60,739 bases of DNA from Ktedonobacteraceae bacterium (GCA_035653615.1 DASRBN010000016.1:1-60739), one strand, 5' to 3'; positions 25,206 through 33,088 are shown, counted from the first letter of the stretch. Notes: generated by a model not told the origin, from the letters alone. Numbers and translations: made by a program.

Positions 25206-26567
25206 TCATCGCGCCTGGGGTGGGGCCTCAACGCCTGCATCTTCCTTTGCCTCAGCAGCCCGCACCTGGGGAAGCACCAGCAAAACGAAGACACCAACCA
25301 GGGCCATAGCAACTCCTGCGACGGCGAAGACGTAGCCCAGGCCAAACAGCGTGGCGAAGAGCGCGCCAAGCGGCGGGGCCAGCACCTGAAAAAACGTTTG
25401 CAGCCCTATCGCAGCGGACGAAACGCGGCCCATCAGCTGGGGCGGCGTTTCTTTTTGTAAAATATAGCCGTAAGGTACGAAGATGGCGGCTCCGGCCAGA
25501 CCCATAAGCAGCCAGATTGGCAACCACCCGGCGCCCACGCCCCTGATGGCAATAATCAACGCCAGACCAAGGATGGCAACCAGAACCCCGCTCATCACTT
25601 TGCCCGCGCCTATCAATCCCAGTGGATGAAAGCGATTGCCCCATTGGCCAACGATTACCGCGCCAATAGCAGTGCCCAGGCCTACCGATCCGACGGCCAG
25701 CCCCAGGTAGGCCTGATTGAGTCCCAGTTGTTCAACGGAAAGCGCCGCCAGCGAATCAAAGGTAAAAATGATGAAAATTGTGACCATCATACTGCCAACG
25801 GCAATGGCGAGGACCTTGCGATGCACGATATAGCTGATTCCGGCCACGAACTCGGACCAGAAATTGCTTTTCGGCGCTTCTTCCTGCTCTTCCTGGGATG
25901 GTAGTGCTGCCTCGATCCCGGCAGATTCTTCGCTTTGCTCAGAATGACGCGCTTGCACCATGTCATTCTGAGCAAAGCGAAGAATCTCCTGCATACTCGG
26001 TAGCTGGCTCAGGATGATGGCGGAGAGCAGGAAGGAGAGCGAGTCGGCGACGAAAGCGGCCTTCGGGCCGGCGGCCAGCACGATCACGCCGCCGATAGCC
26101 GGGCCAATCACCTTTGTGATTTGCGTTGAAAGCTGGCTCAGTGAATTTGCTGCCAGTAGATCATCCTCCGGCACTGTAAAACGAATCGTAGCCTGGCGCG
26201 CGGGGTCGAAAAAGGAGGTGAATATGCCTGCCGCCAGCACCAGCGCCAGCAAAACGTAGAGATTTGGGGCCCACACCAGCCCAAGCACCACAACCGCCCG
26301 CGCCAGGTCACAGGCGATCATTACGGTGCGGCGAGGCCAGCGGTCAACCCATACGCCGGCGAAAGGCGCTACCAGTATCGAGGGCAGGATGAGGGCCACC
26401 GAGAGCGCGGCCAAAGCTCCCGCCCCCAACTTCCAGGTAAAAGTAATCAGGCTGAGCAGCGCCAGCAAATCCAGCCAGTCGCCGAGATCAGAGATGACCT
26501 GGCCACCAAACAGCAGGCTGAAGGCCCGGTGTCGTAAAGGGGCCAGAATGGTAATGCGCGATATCAT
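25206..26567 (-). CDS. MFS exporter, probable RiPP export protein
   Basis: The start is ATG 26567 behind AGGAG, giving about 453 residues; the open frame extends to 26621 without a better site. It is a 12-helix major-facilitator protein of the MFS_3/EntS-like exporter group. The family motif A appears as FAGVWVDRWPRRTVM after helix 2. The central cytosolic loop between helices 6 and 7 is odd: about 40 residues (ILRFAQND, RHSEQSEES, PSQEEQEE) come partly from an inverted pair of family-A repeats lying in frame. It is the last gene of the minus-strand RiPP-like cluster, 50 bp after the metal-enzyme gene. Export of the mature peptide is inferred from context. Confidence 0.8.
   Translation of the reverse strand: MISRITILAPLRHRAFSLLFGGQVISDLGDWLDLLALLSLITFTWKLGAGALAALSVALILPSILVAPFAGVWVDRWPRRTVMIACDLARAVVVLGLVWAPNLYVLLALVLAAGIFTSFFDPARQATIRFTVPEDDLLAANSLSQLSTQITKVIGPAIGGVIVLAAGPKAAFVADSLSFLLSAIILSQLPSMQEILRFAQNDMVQARHSEQSEESAGIEAALPSQEEQEEAPKSNFWSEFVAGISYIVHRKVLAIAVGSMMVTIFIIFTFDSLAALSVEQLGLNQAYLGLAVGSVGLGTAIGAVIVGQWGNRFHPLGLIGAGKVMSGVLVAILGLALIIAIRGVGAGWLPIWLLMGLAGAAIFVPYGYILQKETPPQLMGRVSSAAIGLQTFFQVLAPPLGALFATLFGLGYVFAVAGVAMALVGVFVLLVLPQVRAAEAKEDAGVEAPPQAR
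25924..25986. repeat. Inverted pair of family-A repeats inside the MFS gene
   Basis: Copies at 25924-25948 and 25962-25986 are exact inverted complements of each other (with TTTG in place of the usual TGCG) around a 13-bp spacer. They keep the MFS reading frame open and encode part of the central loop. Confidence 0.9.
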
Positions 26568-26592
26568 GATTGCTCCTATGACTGGTGGGAGC

Positions 26593-26617
26593 GGGCGACT
26601 ACAAGGATCGCCCCTAC
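26593..26617. repeat. Family-D repeat
   Basis: GGGCGACTACAAGGATCG followed by CCCCTAC. It abuts the stop codon of the metal-enzyme gene at 26618. Confidence 0.65.
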
Positions 26618-27316
26618 TCAAGCGATATTAGCTGCGAGCCTGGCCATACCTCGCTCAACCACGTCACGGATAGCCTGGCTACCAAGGTGTACTGTCTGCA
26701 TGGCGCTCACGCCAACAATCGAAGCCTGCTCCTGCGTCAGCGGCAGCTCGTCCAACGCGGCGTTCAGGTCATCCCGGTGGTGAGGATCGAGGTGCGCATG
26801 TTTGATTACGGTGCGGAAGGCCTGGCGCGGCAATCCGGTGCGCGCAATTTGCTCATCGACCTGTTCCAACGTCGGTGGATAGCCCTCCATCACCGCGATG
26901 TAGCCGAGCAGCGCCACGGGATGGTAATGAAAGATCCAGTAATACTGCGAGCCAACCATGGCCGCTACCGAAGGATAGGGCGCTCTCTGGAGAATCTCTC
27001 GCCGGTCGTAGCCGAGCACTTCCAGGTCATCTAGCAGCCAATCGTCGTGATGCATCTCCTCGCGGATATGCTTTGCCAGGTACCTGGCTACACCGGTAGC
27101 TACAGGATCATTCTCATCCATAGCGCGTGCCTGGCGGAGCGCCGCCTCCATCAAGGGAACGCTGGCGCGGATCATGGAGTGCATGGTGAACATGTACTCG
27201 GGATACAGCTCGGCGAGGCGCGGGTTGCTGGTGAGCGCGTAGCCGGCCGCCATCAGTTCCGGTAGCACTATTTCAATTTTGTAACGCAATCGTGCGCTGT
27301 TGCTGATTGTTGTCAT
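26618..27316 (-). CDS. Heme-oxygenase-like (HDO/TenA-fold) iron enzyme in the RiPP-like cluster
   Basis: A 232-residue all-helical protein. ATG 27316 overlaps the stop of the upstream radical SAM gene by 4 bp (ATGA). The likely metal site has H83, E86/E87 and H89-H90 in AKHIREEMHHDD, H130/H132 in WIFHYHPVALLG, E144, and H173/D177/H180 in IKHAHLDPHHRD. The spacing resembles iron-dependent heme-oxygenase-like oxidases, which cleave C-C or C-H bonds or oxidise amines using O2. Such an enzyme beside radical SAM maturases and precursor peptides suggests a tailoring step. The exact reaction, and whether the site binds one or two irons, cannot be read from sequence. Confidence 0.7.
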   Translation of the reverse strand: MTTISNSARLRYKIEIVLPELMAAGYALTSNPRLAELYPEYMFTMHSMIRASVPLMEAALRQARAMDENDPVATGVARYLAKHIREEMHHDDWLLDDLEVLGYDRREILQRAPYPSVAAMVGSQYYWIFHYHPVALLGYIAVMEGYPPTLEQVDEQIARTGLPRQAFRTVIKHAHLDPHHRDDLNAALDELPLTQEQASIVGVSAMQTVHLGSQAIRDVVERGMARLAANIA

Positions 27317-28311
27317 CTGTCGATCTGTCCTCCCATTACTGCCATGGCATTCAATAGCCGGTCTGATCTATCTCCTAGAGGATCTGCGCGTCTCTGCATC
27401 GCCCAGCAAAGATCGCACATGCCTCGAAATTCCTTTTTCGCAAGATCCGCGTACTTTGGATGCATCGTCAGCGCGCCAACGCCCATCCTGTGTACCACCT
27501 GTAGCAATGGATCGGCGCCGAACAAATCCAGCGCCTCGCGCAGTTCCTCTCTTGTCTTGCACTGGCGACGCAGCCGCGGTGATCCCCAGCCCATCAGTAC
27601 ATGTTCATTACAGCACGCGGTAACAATGCCGTCATAGCGAATCATCTGCGCTGAAACGTTATCGCAGGCTGGAAACACCTCACCGGGCCAGCGTTCGCCC
27701 GTTTTCGAGAGGAATATCTTCTCCCCTCTGCCCGCGGAGAGAGGGATGACCCGTTTAAATTCCACATAGTCGGTGACACGGTCGCCAAAGGCCTGATCTA
27801 GCAGTCGTTCGGCCCGCTGCACCATTGCGGGAATATCCAGCACCTGAACGACCATCCAGGCAGCTTCCTCAGCGATGGTACGCGCCGCACGGATGAAGCG
27901 CTCGTCATCGATGCTGGCGGCATGGAACGAGTCGGTGCTGAGAAAGACACAGCTTGCGCGCCTGAGAACCTTGCGAATCCAGTCCGGGATCTCGGCGTTG
28001 GCCCACACGCCGCTGGTGTAGATAACGATATGCTTGCTATCAGCAAGGCGCTCGGTTGCCAGCGCCAGCCCGCGGCGCTCAACGAAGGGTTCTCCACCGG
28101 TGATGCCGACCATCTCCACCTCCGGTCTGTTCCGAATTTCATCAATGATCGCTTCGAAGAGCGCAAAGTCGCTGATGCTGGGGCTATCAGGGCGCGAATC
28201 CACCGAGCAATGCGCGCAACCAACAGGACAACGGTCGGTGATGAACAGGCCGATGGAGCGCCCCCGCGTGTTGCGCAAGTAGCCGACCTCGTCCAATTTC
28301 AATTGACGCAT
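27313..28311 (-). CDS. Radical SAM peptide maturase, second of a related pair
   Basis: A 332-residue protein from ATG 28311, overlapping the upstream maturase gene by 13 bp. The radical SAM cluster motif is RCPVGCAHC (CX3CX2C, residues 28-35), followed by GITGGEPF, the SAM-binding glycine motif. A C-terminal part has YDGIVTACCNEHVLMGWG and MCDLCWAM, matching the twitch/SPASM pattern that binds an auxiliary iron-sulfur cluster in peptide-modifying enzymes. It shares CPxxCAHCS and the YDG-x-I-x-ACCN block with its neighbour, so the pair arose by duplication. A radical modification of the co-encoded peptides is likely; bond type is unknown. Confidence 0.82.
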   Translation of the reverse strand: MRQLKLDEVGYLRNTRGRSIGLFITDRCPVGCAHCSVDSRPDSPSISDFALFEAIIDEIRNRPEVEMVGITGGEPFVERRGLALATERLADSKHIVIYTSGVWANAEIPDWIRKVLRRASCVFLSTDSFHAASIDDERFIRAARTIAEEAAWMVVQVLDIPAMVQRAERLLDQAFGDRVTDYVEFKRVIPLSAGRGEKIFLSKTGERWPGEVFPACDNVSAQMIRYDGIVTACCNEHVLMGWGSPRLRRQCKTREELREALDLFGADPLLQVVHRMGVGALTMHPKYADLAKKEFRGMCDLCWAMQRRADPLGDRSDRLLNAMAVMGGQIDR

Positions 28312-29375
28312 AGTTCTCTCCTCTCCGGGTCGTAGCCGAGACCGAGCATGTACTGGTAGGCCTGAATGCCGAAACTCGAACGTTGCTGCTGGATTGTCAC
28401 CAGCTGGCGCTCGACGAAGCGCATGGTCTGACGGGCCATCAGCGGTGCGAGTCGTTCAGAGATCGCCGGATCATCAGCCAGCCTGTAGCAGGTGCTGCAA
28501 TAGCCGTCGCAGTCTACTTTGCCCGCGCTGTGGCGATTCGCGATATATTCGGGACCAAAGACACGAATGGCGCGCAGTAGATTTGATTGCAATAAACGCC
28601 CGGAGATGGTAGTCCAGTCGTCTTCCAGGGAGTGTCCGAGGCGGAGATGGGGCGGCACCGGGCCATCTACGACCTCCTGGTTGCAGCAGGCGATGATCGT
28701 TCCATCATAGGTCATTACGGGCCAGGTGGCGAGTCCGCACGGCTGGGGAGCAATGTCTAAGGGAGCATAGTGCTCGCGTTCCTCTAACCACTCCCTGGCG
28801 CGTCCTACCGCGTTCACGGGCGCGACATATGCTGGGACGCGGTCATTGAAGGTGCGCCGGATATCGGCGGTGACATCGGCCAGGTAGGGGTCGTTTTCGT
28901 CCATCCCGACCACCTGGATACTCACATCCTGGCCGCGCTCCACCAGTGCCTTCAGAACGCGAAACACAGCGGCCCGTGGCACCTGCTGCTCGTGAAAGAT
29001 GTCGAGGCTGGCAGTGAAGTGGTCCAACCCGGCAATAGCGCGCTCAATGGATGGCGGTATCTGCTGCTGGCGCGCAAAGAACATGCCCGAAGTCAAGGAG
29101 ACGCGAGTACCTGCCGCGTGAGCAAGTTCGATTAACCGCTGGACCAGTCTGGGTCGCAACAAAGCTTCTCCGCCTGTGAGCATCAGCACCTGCGGGTGGT
29201 TAGCCGGCGTGAAGGTTTCGACAAAGCGCAGGAATATCTCTCCGGCGTACTGCTCACTGGTCATAAGCGAGTTCGTGGAGCAGTGAGCGCACTTAAGCGG
29301 GCAGCGCCTCGTCAGCGACAGGAAGAGCCCCGCAGCGGGTATTGGCCGTAATTTTATAATTTCCATGACGTGCAT
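28299..29375 (-). CDS. Radical SAM peptide maturase, first of a related pair
   Basis: A 358-residue protein. I chose ATG 29375, which has AGGAGG at 8 bp; a GTG at 29384 lies too close to that site. The core motif is TRRCPLKCAHCSTNS (CX3CX2C), with VLMLTGGEALLRP as the SAM glycine motif. The C-terminal part has YDGTIIACCNQEVVDG and CDGYCSTCYRLADD, which can hold an auxiliary cluster. No B12 or peptide-recognition (RRE) domain is evident. It directly follows precursor A1 by 46 bp and is coupled to the second maturase. Together they suggest two sequential or cooperating radical reactions. Confidence 0.82.
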   Translation of the reverse strand: MHVMEIIKLRPIPAAGLFLSLTRRCPLKCAHCSTNSLMTSEQYAGEIFLRFVETFTPANHPQVLMLTGGEALLRPRLVQRLIELAHAAGTRVSLTSGMFFARQQQIPPSIERAIAGLDHFTASLDIFHEQQVPRAAVFRVLKALVERGQDVSIQVVGMDENDPYLADVTADIRRTFNDRVPAYVAPVNAVGRAREWLEEREHYAPLDIAPQPCGLATWPVMTYDGTIIACCNQEVVDGPVPPHLRLGHSLEDDWTTISGRLLQSNLLRAIRVFGPEYIANRHSAGKVDCDGYCSTCYRLADDPAISERLAPLMARQTMRFVERQLVTIQQQRSSFGIQAYQYMLGLGYDPERRELCVN

Positions 29376-29421
29376 GCAGTACACCTCCTATTGCTTAGCC
29401 CTGCACTACTATAGTCTCCCG

Positions 29422-29634
29422 CTAATAAATGAAGTAGCCTACTCCACTCTCCGGCCACGATTGAAATGCCAGGATGCTTGCATCGATTTGCTCTTTGCTG
29501 GCAAGCAGAATCTTCAATTCTCCCGGTGAAAGCGTAGTCAGTACCTCAACCTGCTCGCCGGGTATCTGTTCCAGAGTGAACCCGGCGCTCTTTAAAACAT
29601 TGAGCGATTTGTTTGTGTCAAGTTGTTGCGGCAT
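29422..29634 (-). CDS. RiPP precursor peptide A1
   Basis: A 70-residue peptide from ATG 29634 behind AAGGGG. The leader-like part has LNVLKSAGF, then EQVEVLTTLSPGELKILLAS and a KEQIDAS segment. The C-terminus is WPESGVGYFIY. It aligns with A2, 175 bp upstream, through shared xG, EQ, LSPxE, (I/L)D and the terminal pattern G-x-G-x-F-x-Y. Short length, an acidic helical leader, an aromatic/glycine tail and position in front of radical SAM genes identify it as a likely RiPP precursor, with the core in the last ~8-12 residues. I do not recognise the leader as Nif11, NHLP or another named type. Confidence 0.78.
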   Translation of the reverse strand: MPQQLDTNKSLNVLKSAGFTLEQIPGEQVEVLTTLSPGELKILLASKEQIDASILAFQSWPESGVGYFIY

Positions 29635-29679
29635 ACATCTGAACCCCTTAGCTGAACTTGCCCAAATTCTGTATGATCG

Positions 29680-29785
29680 GTGACATCCCATGAGCGGGAT
29701 GTCACCAGTACTTCTCCCTCTCTCTCATCGCTCACCCGAAAGGTGACCTGGAAGCCGAAGCCCCTGGTAACCTTTCCGGGTGACA
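29680..29785 (-). promoter_or_regulatory. Two hairpins between the precursor genes
   Basis: Hairpin 1 is a perfect 10-bp stem (GTGACATCCC 29680-29689 with 29696-29705, 6-nt loop). Hairpin 2 (about 29731-29785) pairs CACCCG-AAAGGT with ACCTTT-CGGGTG. Neither has a U-tract; they may set processing or relative levels of the two precursor transcripts. Confidence 0.5.
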
Positions 29786-29808
29786 TTTAGCGAAGGACTA
29801 GAAGTATC

Positions 29809-30009
29809 TTAGTAATAGAAGTTGCCATTACCCTTGGCGTAACCCTGCACATCGGCAGCCTCGTCCAGACGCTTTTTCGTCCTTACCAGCACATCCACTT
29901 CCTCGGGGCTGAGTGAGGATATGACCAGGCGCTGCTCCTCGTTCATGGTGTCGGTATTCATACCAACCTCTTCCAAAGCCTTGATCGGATCTGGTTGATT
30001 CTGGGTCAT
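29809..30009 (-). CDS. RiPP precursor peptide A2
   Basis: A 66-residue peptide from ATG 30009 behind GAGGAGGT, one of the strongest ribosome sites in the window, as expected for an abundant precursor. The leader has IKALEEVGMNTDTM, EEQRLVISSLSPEEVDVLV and a TKKRLDEA segment. The tail is VQGYAKGNGNFYY. Terminal G-x-G-x-F-x-Y is shared with A1 (GVGYFIY versus GNGNFYY), while the middle of the tails differs, consistent with two related products. It lies directly downstream of the B12 radical SAM gene. The precursor role is inferred from size, homology and context. Confidence 0.8.
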   Translation of the reverse strand: MTQNQPDPIKALEEVGMNTDTMNEEQRLVISSLSPEEVDVLVRTKKRLDEAADVQGYAKGNGNFYY

Positions 30010-30421
30010 AGAAGAATTACCTCCTCTTTTCTTAGTAAAGTGACAGTTGTGTTTAGATCGGTTTGTCGCAAACCGGTGGCCTTCGCGTGAGAGCGAAGCC
30101 TTTATGTTATGAAATCCTGGAATTATTAGCGGCCTTATCACCTCTTTCTCTTAATGGAGCTTCCTGATATCCCGGTGGACGATCACAAGATTCGCCCCTC
30201 ATAAATTTTTCCAACCGGATCGGGCGCTGCTGTAGGGCGCGGGGACAGGCACGAGGCGCTGTCCCTACAGGATATGGGACGCAGACGCCCCTTATTCCCT
30301 GCTCTGATTGTCAAAATTCATCAGGAGGATGGCCGGCCCTCCTGACGGTTGGGATATCCGGCAGGCCTTCCCTGCTCAAGGCCGCTGCGCGCGGCATGAG
30401 AAAACCCACGCCATACGTTTG
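30010..30421. other. Leader/intergenic region between B12 radical SAM and precursor A2
   Basis: About 410 bp without a gene. It holds a small hairpin (CTTCGC/GCGAAG near 30080), an inverted family-C unit (30241-30270) and a degenerate family-D unit near 30182. A separate promoter for the precursors could lie here, but I see no clear -35/-10. Confidence 0.5.
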
Positions 30422-32557
30422 TTAAAGAACGCCTTTCGAGCGCAGCAGTAATTCCTTGAGTATTTGATAGGCCGCGCTTCCCTGGTTCCCTACCTCGACC
30501 ATCTGCGATGTCAGGGCAATGTAATGGCCGCTCGGGTATATTTCCAGTATCTCTTCCTTTCCCTCTGCCAGCGCATCTTGCTGGGGTGGGTACTCGGCTA
30601 ACCAGTTCGTCAACCGCTTGAAATCGGGGGTCTGTCCCTGAAAACGCTGCTGGAAGTAATAATCCGCGACCTCCGACCGGTTCAGAACCCCATCAACGTT
30701 GCGAAGAGGCGTTCGATACTGAACCGTCTCGATAATGGGCTGCGTCGGCTTATCATTGCGTTGTTGAACGGGGACCAGGCAGGGTCCGTACTTTGCGAAG
30801 TACAGGATACTATGGTTCGTGTCTATCCCGCCCACGAAAGGGCGATTATCCCGAAATGACTCCAATGATGCTGCTACCTTATTAATGGCCGTGGTTCGCA
30901 TATCTTGTGGATTGCGCACCCTGCCATCATGGTCTATCCAGTAGAGGCTGCGTATGATGTCGTCGCCGGAATATGCTCCAATTTTCTGGATGCCGAAATC
31001 TTGATAGCGTTTCGCCACAATAGAGCCTCTGGTCAGCACGAAATCCCCGATTCCGGCCAGCGTCCAGTAGTCGTTGTGTTCAAGCAGAAACTCGAAGGTG
31101 GCACGCGCCTCTTCAGGTGTTTCAGTCGGAAAGCCGATGAAGCCCATCATCTGCGCTCCAATGCCCGCGCGCGCCAGTTCTCGCAGCACTTCCGGCACCT
31201 GGTCGAGGTGTACCCCTTTATTAATCAGATTGAGAACGCGCTGCGAGCCAGATTCATAGCCAAATGAGATGGCAACGCATCCCGCGTTTTTCAATTCGTC
31301 TGCTAATCCTTGTCTGAAAGTGCGTTCCAGGCGCAGCTCCGCGCTCCACCGGATGTCAATTCCATTTTCCTGGATGGCATGGCAGAGCTTGCGCAAGTAG
31401 GACGGCGAGATTGCGTCCACCGAAAAGTAAAGCGTGCGGGCAAAGCGCGTGATGTTTCGCAATTCCCGTATCGTGGCCTCGATGGGCCTCATGCGCGAGG
31501 GCGAAGTTGGAGAATCGGTATTGAGTCCATAATCACAAAAGGTGCATTTATTCCAGTAACAGCCTCGTGTCGGCGAATAGAGGACAACGGGTTCGGGAGA
31601 CCAGTACTGCTTCCAATCCCAGATGTCGTACCTGGCATCGGCAAGCGCGGCTAAGTTTTCGTACCGCGCCGCCGGCTGCATAATTGTTACCGGATCGTCT
31701 GGCAGCAGTATTCCTGGGCGCTGCCGGGGCAGGGGCTTACGCTCGCGTATCGCATCAAGTATCTCGATAAGCGCCGTTTCCCCCTCACCCGCTACAATGA
31801 CATCGCAATCGGGGAATAGCGTCCATATCTGCCGCGGATCGTTCAGGTACTTAATGTCATCGCTGATCTCCGTTCCGCCCAGGCAAATGATGCACTCCGG
31901 GCGCAAAGATCGGATGAGCTTGCACATGGCAATGGCAAAAGGCAACTGGTCGGCATAGTTGACAGAGAGGCCGACAAGGTCCCAGGCGCGGCTCAGAATA
32001 GTATCAGCGAAAGGACCGTTAAGATACGGCGAGAACGGATTCAGGAGCCTGTTCAGGCAGGAAGGGTTGGTCAGGTCGCCGATACTGCTGAGATTGCCTA
32101 CAACTGTAGGAACGAATGCGAAATTATGGAACTGGCCGGCAAATCCCTGCACAGACAAAAAATCCAGCCAGCGATTCATTATCATGACCGCATGACGATA
32201 TAAGCCATAGTCATAAAATGCCTCTGCATCCTGCAAGATCGCTATCGCCTGGCGTACCATGCATGGCTTGAAACCGACTGCCGCTAAAGCGTAACGGTAC
32301 GTGAGCTGCTCGCCGCGCGTTAACCGCCCTTTCTTCTCCAGGCGAAGGCGGATATCCTCGCAATACTGGAGCTGACCGGCAACCTGTTCCGGCCGCGCCA
32401 GGTAATTGAGGGCTTCAATATTGGCATCAAGGCAGGTGATATTTGTATAACCGGCATTAGATGTCGCACCCACAAGATAAGAAATCGAATGGTAAGGGGC
32501 AGTCGGGTCGGTCAGCGGCGTATTGATAAGCAGGTACTGTATCTCGTCGTATTTCAC
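30422..32557 (-). CDS. B12-binding-type radical SAM protein with CX4CX2C motif
   Basis: A 711-residue protein with start GTG 32557 behind TAGGGG. The N-terminal half resembles the cobalamin-binding arrangement of class B radical SAM enzymes: WDLVGLSVNYADQLPFAIAM, ECIICLGGTEISDDIKYL and DCDVIVAGEGETALIEILDA. The Elp3-like radical SAM core starts at VLYSPTRGCYWNKCTFCDYG (about residue 330), where the cysteines are spaced CX4CX2C instead of CX3CX2C. VAISFGYESGSQRVLNLINK and MGFIGFPTETPEEA are typical of the fold. The C-terminal ~150 residues are unassigned. Such proteins methylate or rearrange unactivated carbons. It is first in the RiPP-like cluster. Confidence 0.8.
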   Translation of the reverse strand: MKYDEIQYLLINTPLTDPTAPYHSISYLVGATSNAGYTNITCLDANIEALNYLARPEQVAGQLQYCEDIRLRLEKKGRLTRGEQLTYRYALAAVGFKPCMVRQAIAILQDAEAFYDYGLYRHAVMIMNRWLDFLSVQGFAGQFHNFAFVPTVVGNLSSIGDLTNPSCLNRLLNPFSPYLNGPFADTILSRAWDLVGLSVNYADQLPFAIAMCKLIRSLRPECIICLGGTEISDDIKYLNDPRQIWTLFPDCDVIVAGEGETALIEILDAIRERKPLPRQRPGILLPDDPVTIMQPAARYENLAALADARYDIWDWKQYWSPEPVVLYSPTRGCYWNKCTFCDYGLNTDSPTSPSRMRPIEATIRELRNITRFARTLYFSVDAISPSYLRKLCHAIQENGIDIRWSAELRLERTFRQGLADELKNAGCVAISFGYESGSQRVLNLINKGVHLDQVPEVLRELARAGIGAQMMGFIGFPTETPEEARATFEFLLEHNDYWTLAGIGDFVLTRGSIVAKRYQDFGIQKIGAYSGDDIIRSLYWIDHDGRVRNPQDMRTTAINKVAASLESFRDNRPFVGGIDTNHSILYFAKYGPCLVPVQQRNDKPTQPIIETVQYRTPLRNVDGVLNRSEVADYYFQQRFQGQTPDFKRLTNWLAEYPPQQDALAEGKEEILEIYPSGHYIALTSQMVEVGNQGSAAYQILKELLLRSKGVL

Positions 32558-33088
32558 TGTGGTTCCCCTAACGTTTTACCATGAAAAAGACTCTCGCGCA
32601 TGTCATTCTGAATGAAGTGAAGAATCCGCAGCACGTACTTGATCGATCTGGCTCAACAGAGCTTCTTCCCCTTCGTTGCTCAGGGCTTCGGCTTCTTGCG
32701 CTCAGAATGACACGTCCGAACTGGTTTTTAGCGGCATGCTATTTTCACGTTCATAAACTTGCTACACAGTAAACGGTGCCTATGAAGAAATTTAGCACCT
32801 CAATCGTAGGGATGTATCCTGGTAGTCGCCCGCACGTGTGCTTGTAAAAAGAAAAATATGTGGCTTTTCAAGAAGATGAGAGGCCGATTGGCAGGAGAGA
32901 CGAACATTCGCAAGTGTGCCTGACGAAAGAGACAGTTTCAATTGAAAGAAGATTGGTTCGTAGTAATTACTGAATGGGGAAGCACATGTTATTGAAAGGG
33001 TTGGAAAGAAAATAGGGTGCTTGAGTGCCGTGTGATGCATTAAGATGTACCACACAACGCTCAAGCACTCCGTTTGCGGCAAATTGTT
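32558..33088. other. Intergenic region upstream of the RiPP-like cluster
   Basis: About 530 bp. It holds diverged family-A units (near 32602-32627 and 32695-32713), a family-D unit (32806-32831) and the ABC-transporter terminator at 33017-33068. The promoter of the cluster should be here but is not evident. Confidence 0.5.
33017..33068 (-). terminator. Terminator of the ABC transporter gene
   Basis: GTGCTTGAG (33017-33025) pairs with CTCAAGCAC (33060-33068), with a partly paired inner GTGTG/CACAC. On the minus strand a U-rich stretch follows (CCCTATTTTCTTTCC), fitting intrinsic termination. Confidence 0.7.

Noticed and set aside
25924-25986. Frameshift or disruption of the MFS gene by repeats
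   Set aside because: The frame continues without a stop through both copies, and all helices on both sides are present.
29422-30009. Nif11- or NHLP-type RiPP leaders
   Set aside because: The peptides are shorter, lack the nitrile hydratase or Nif11 pattern and have no Gly-Gly cleavage motif before the tail.
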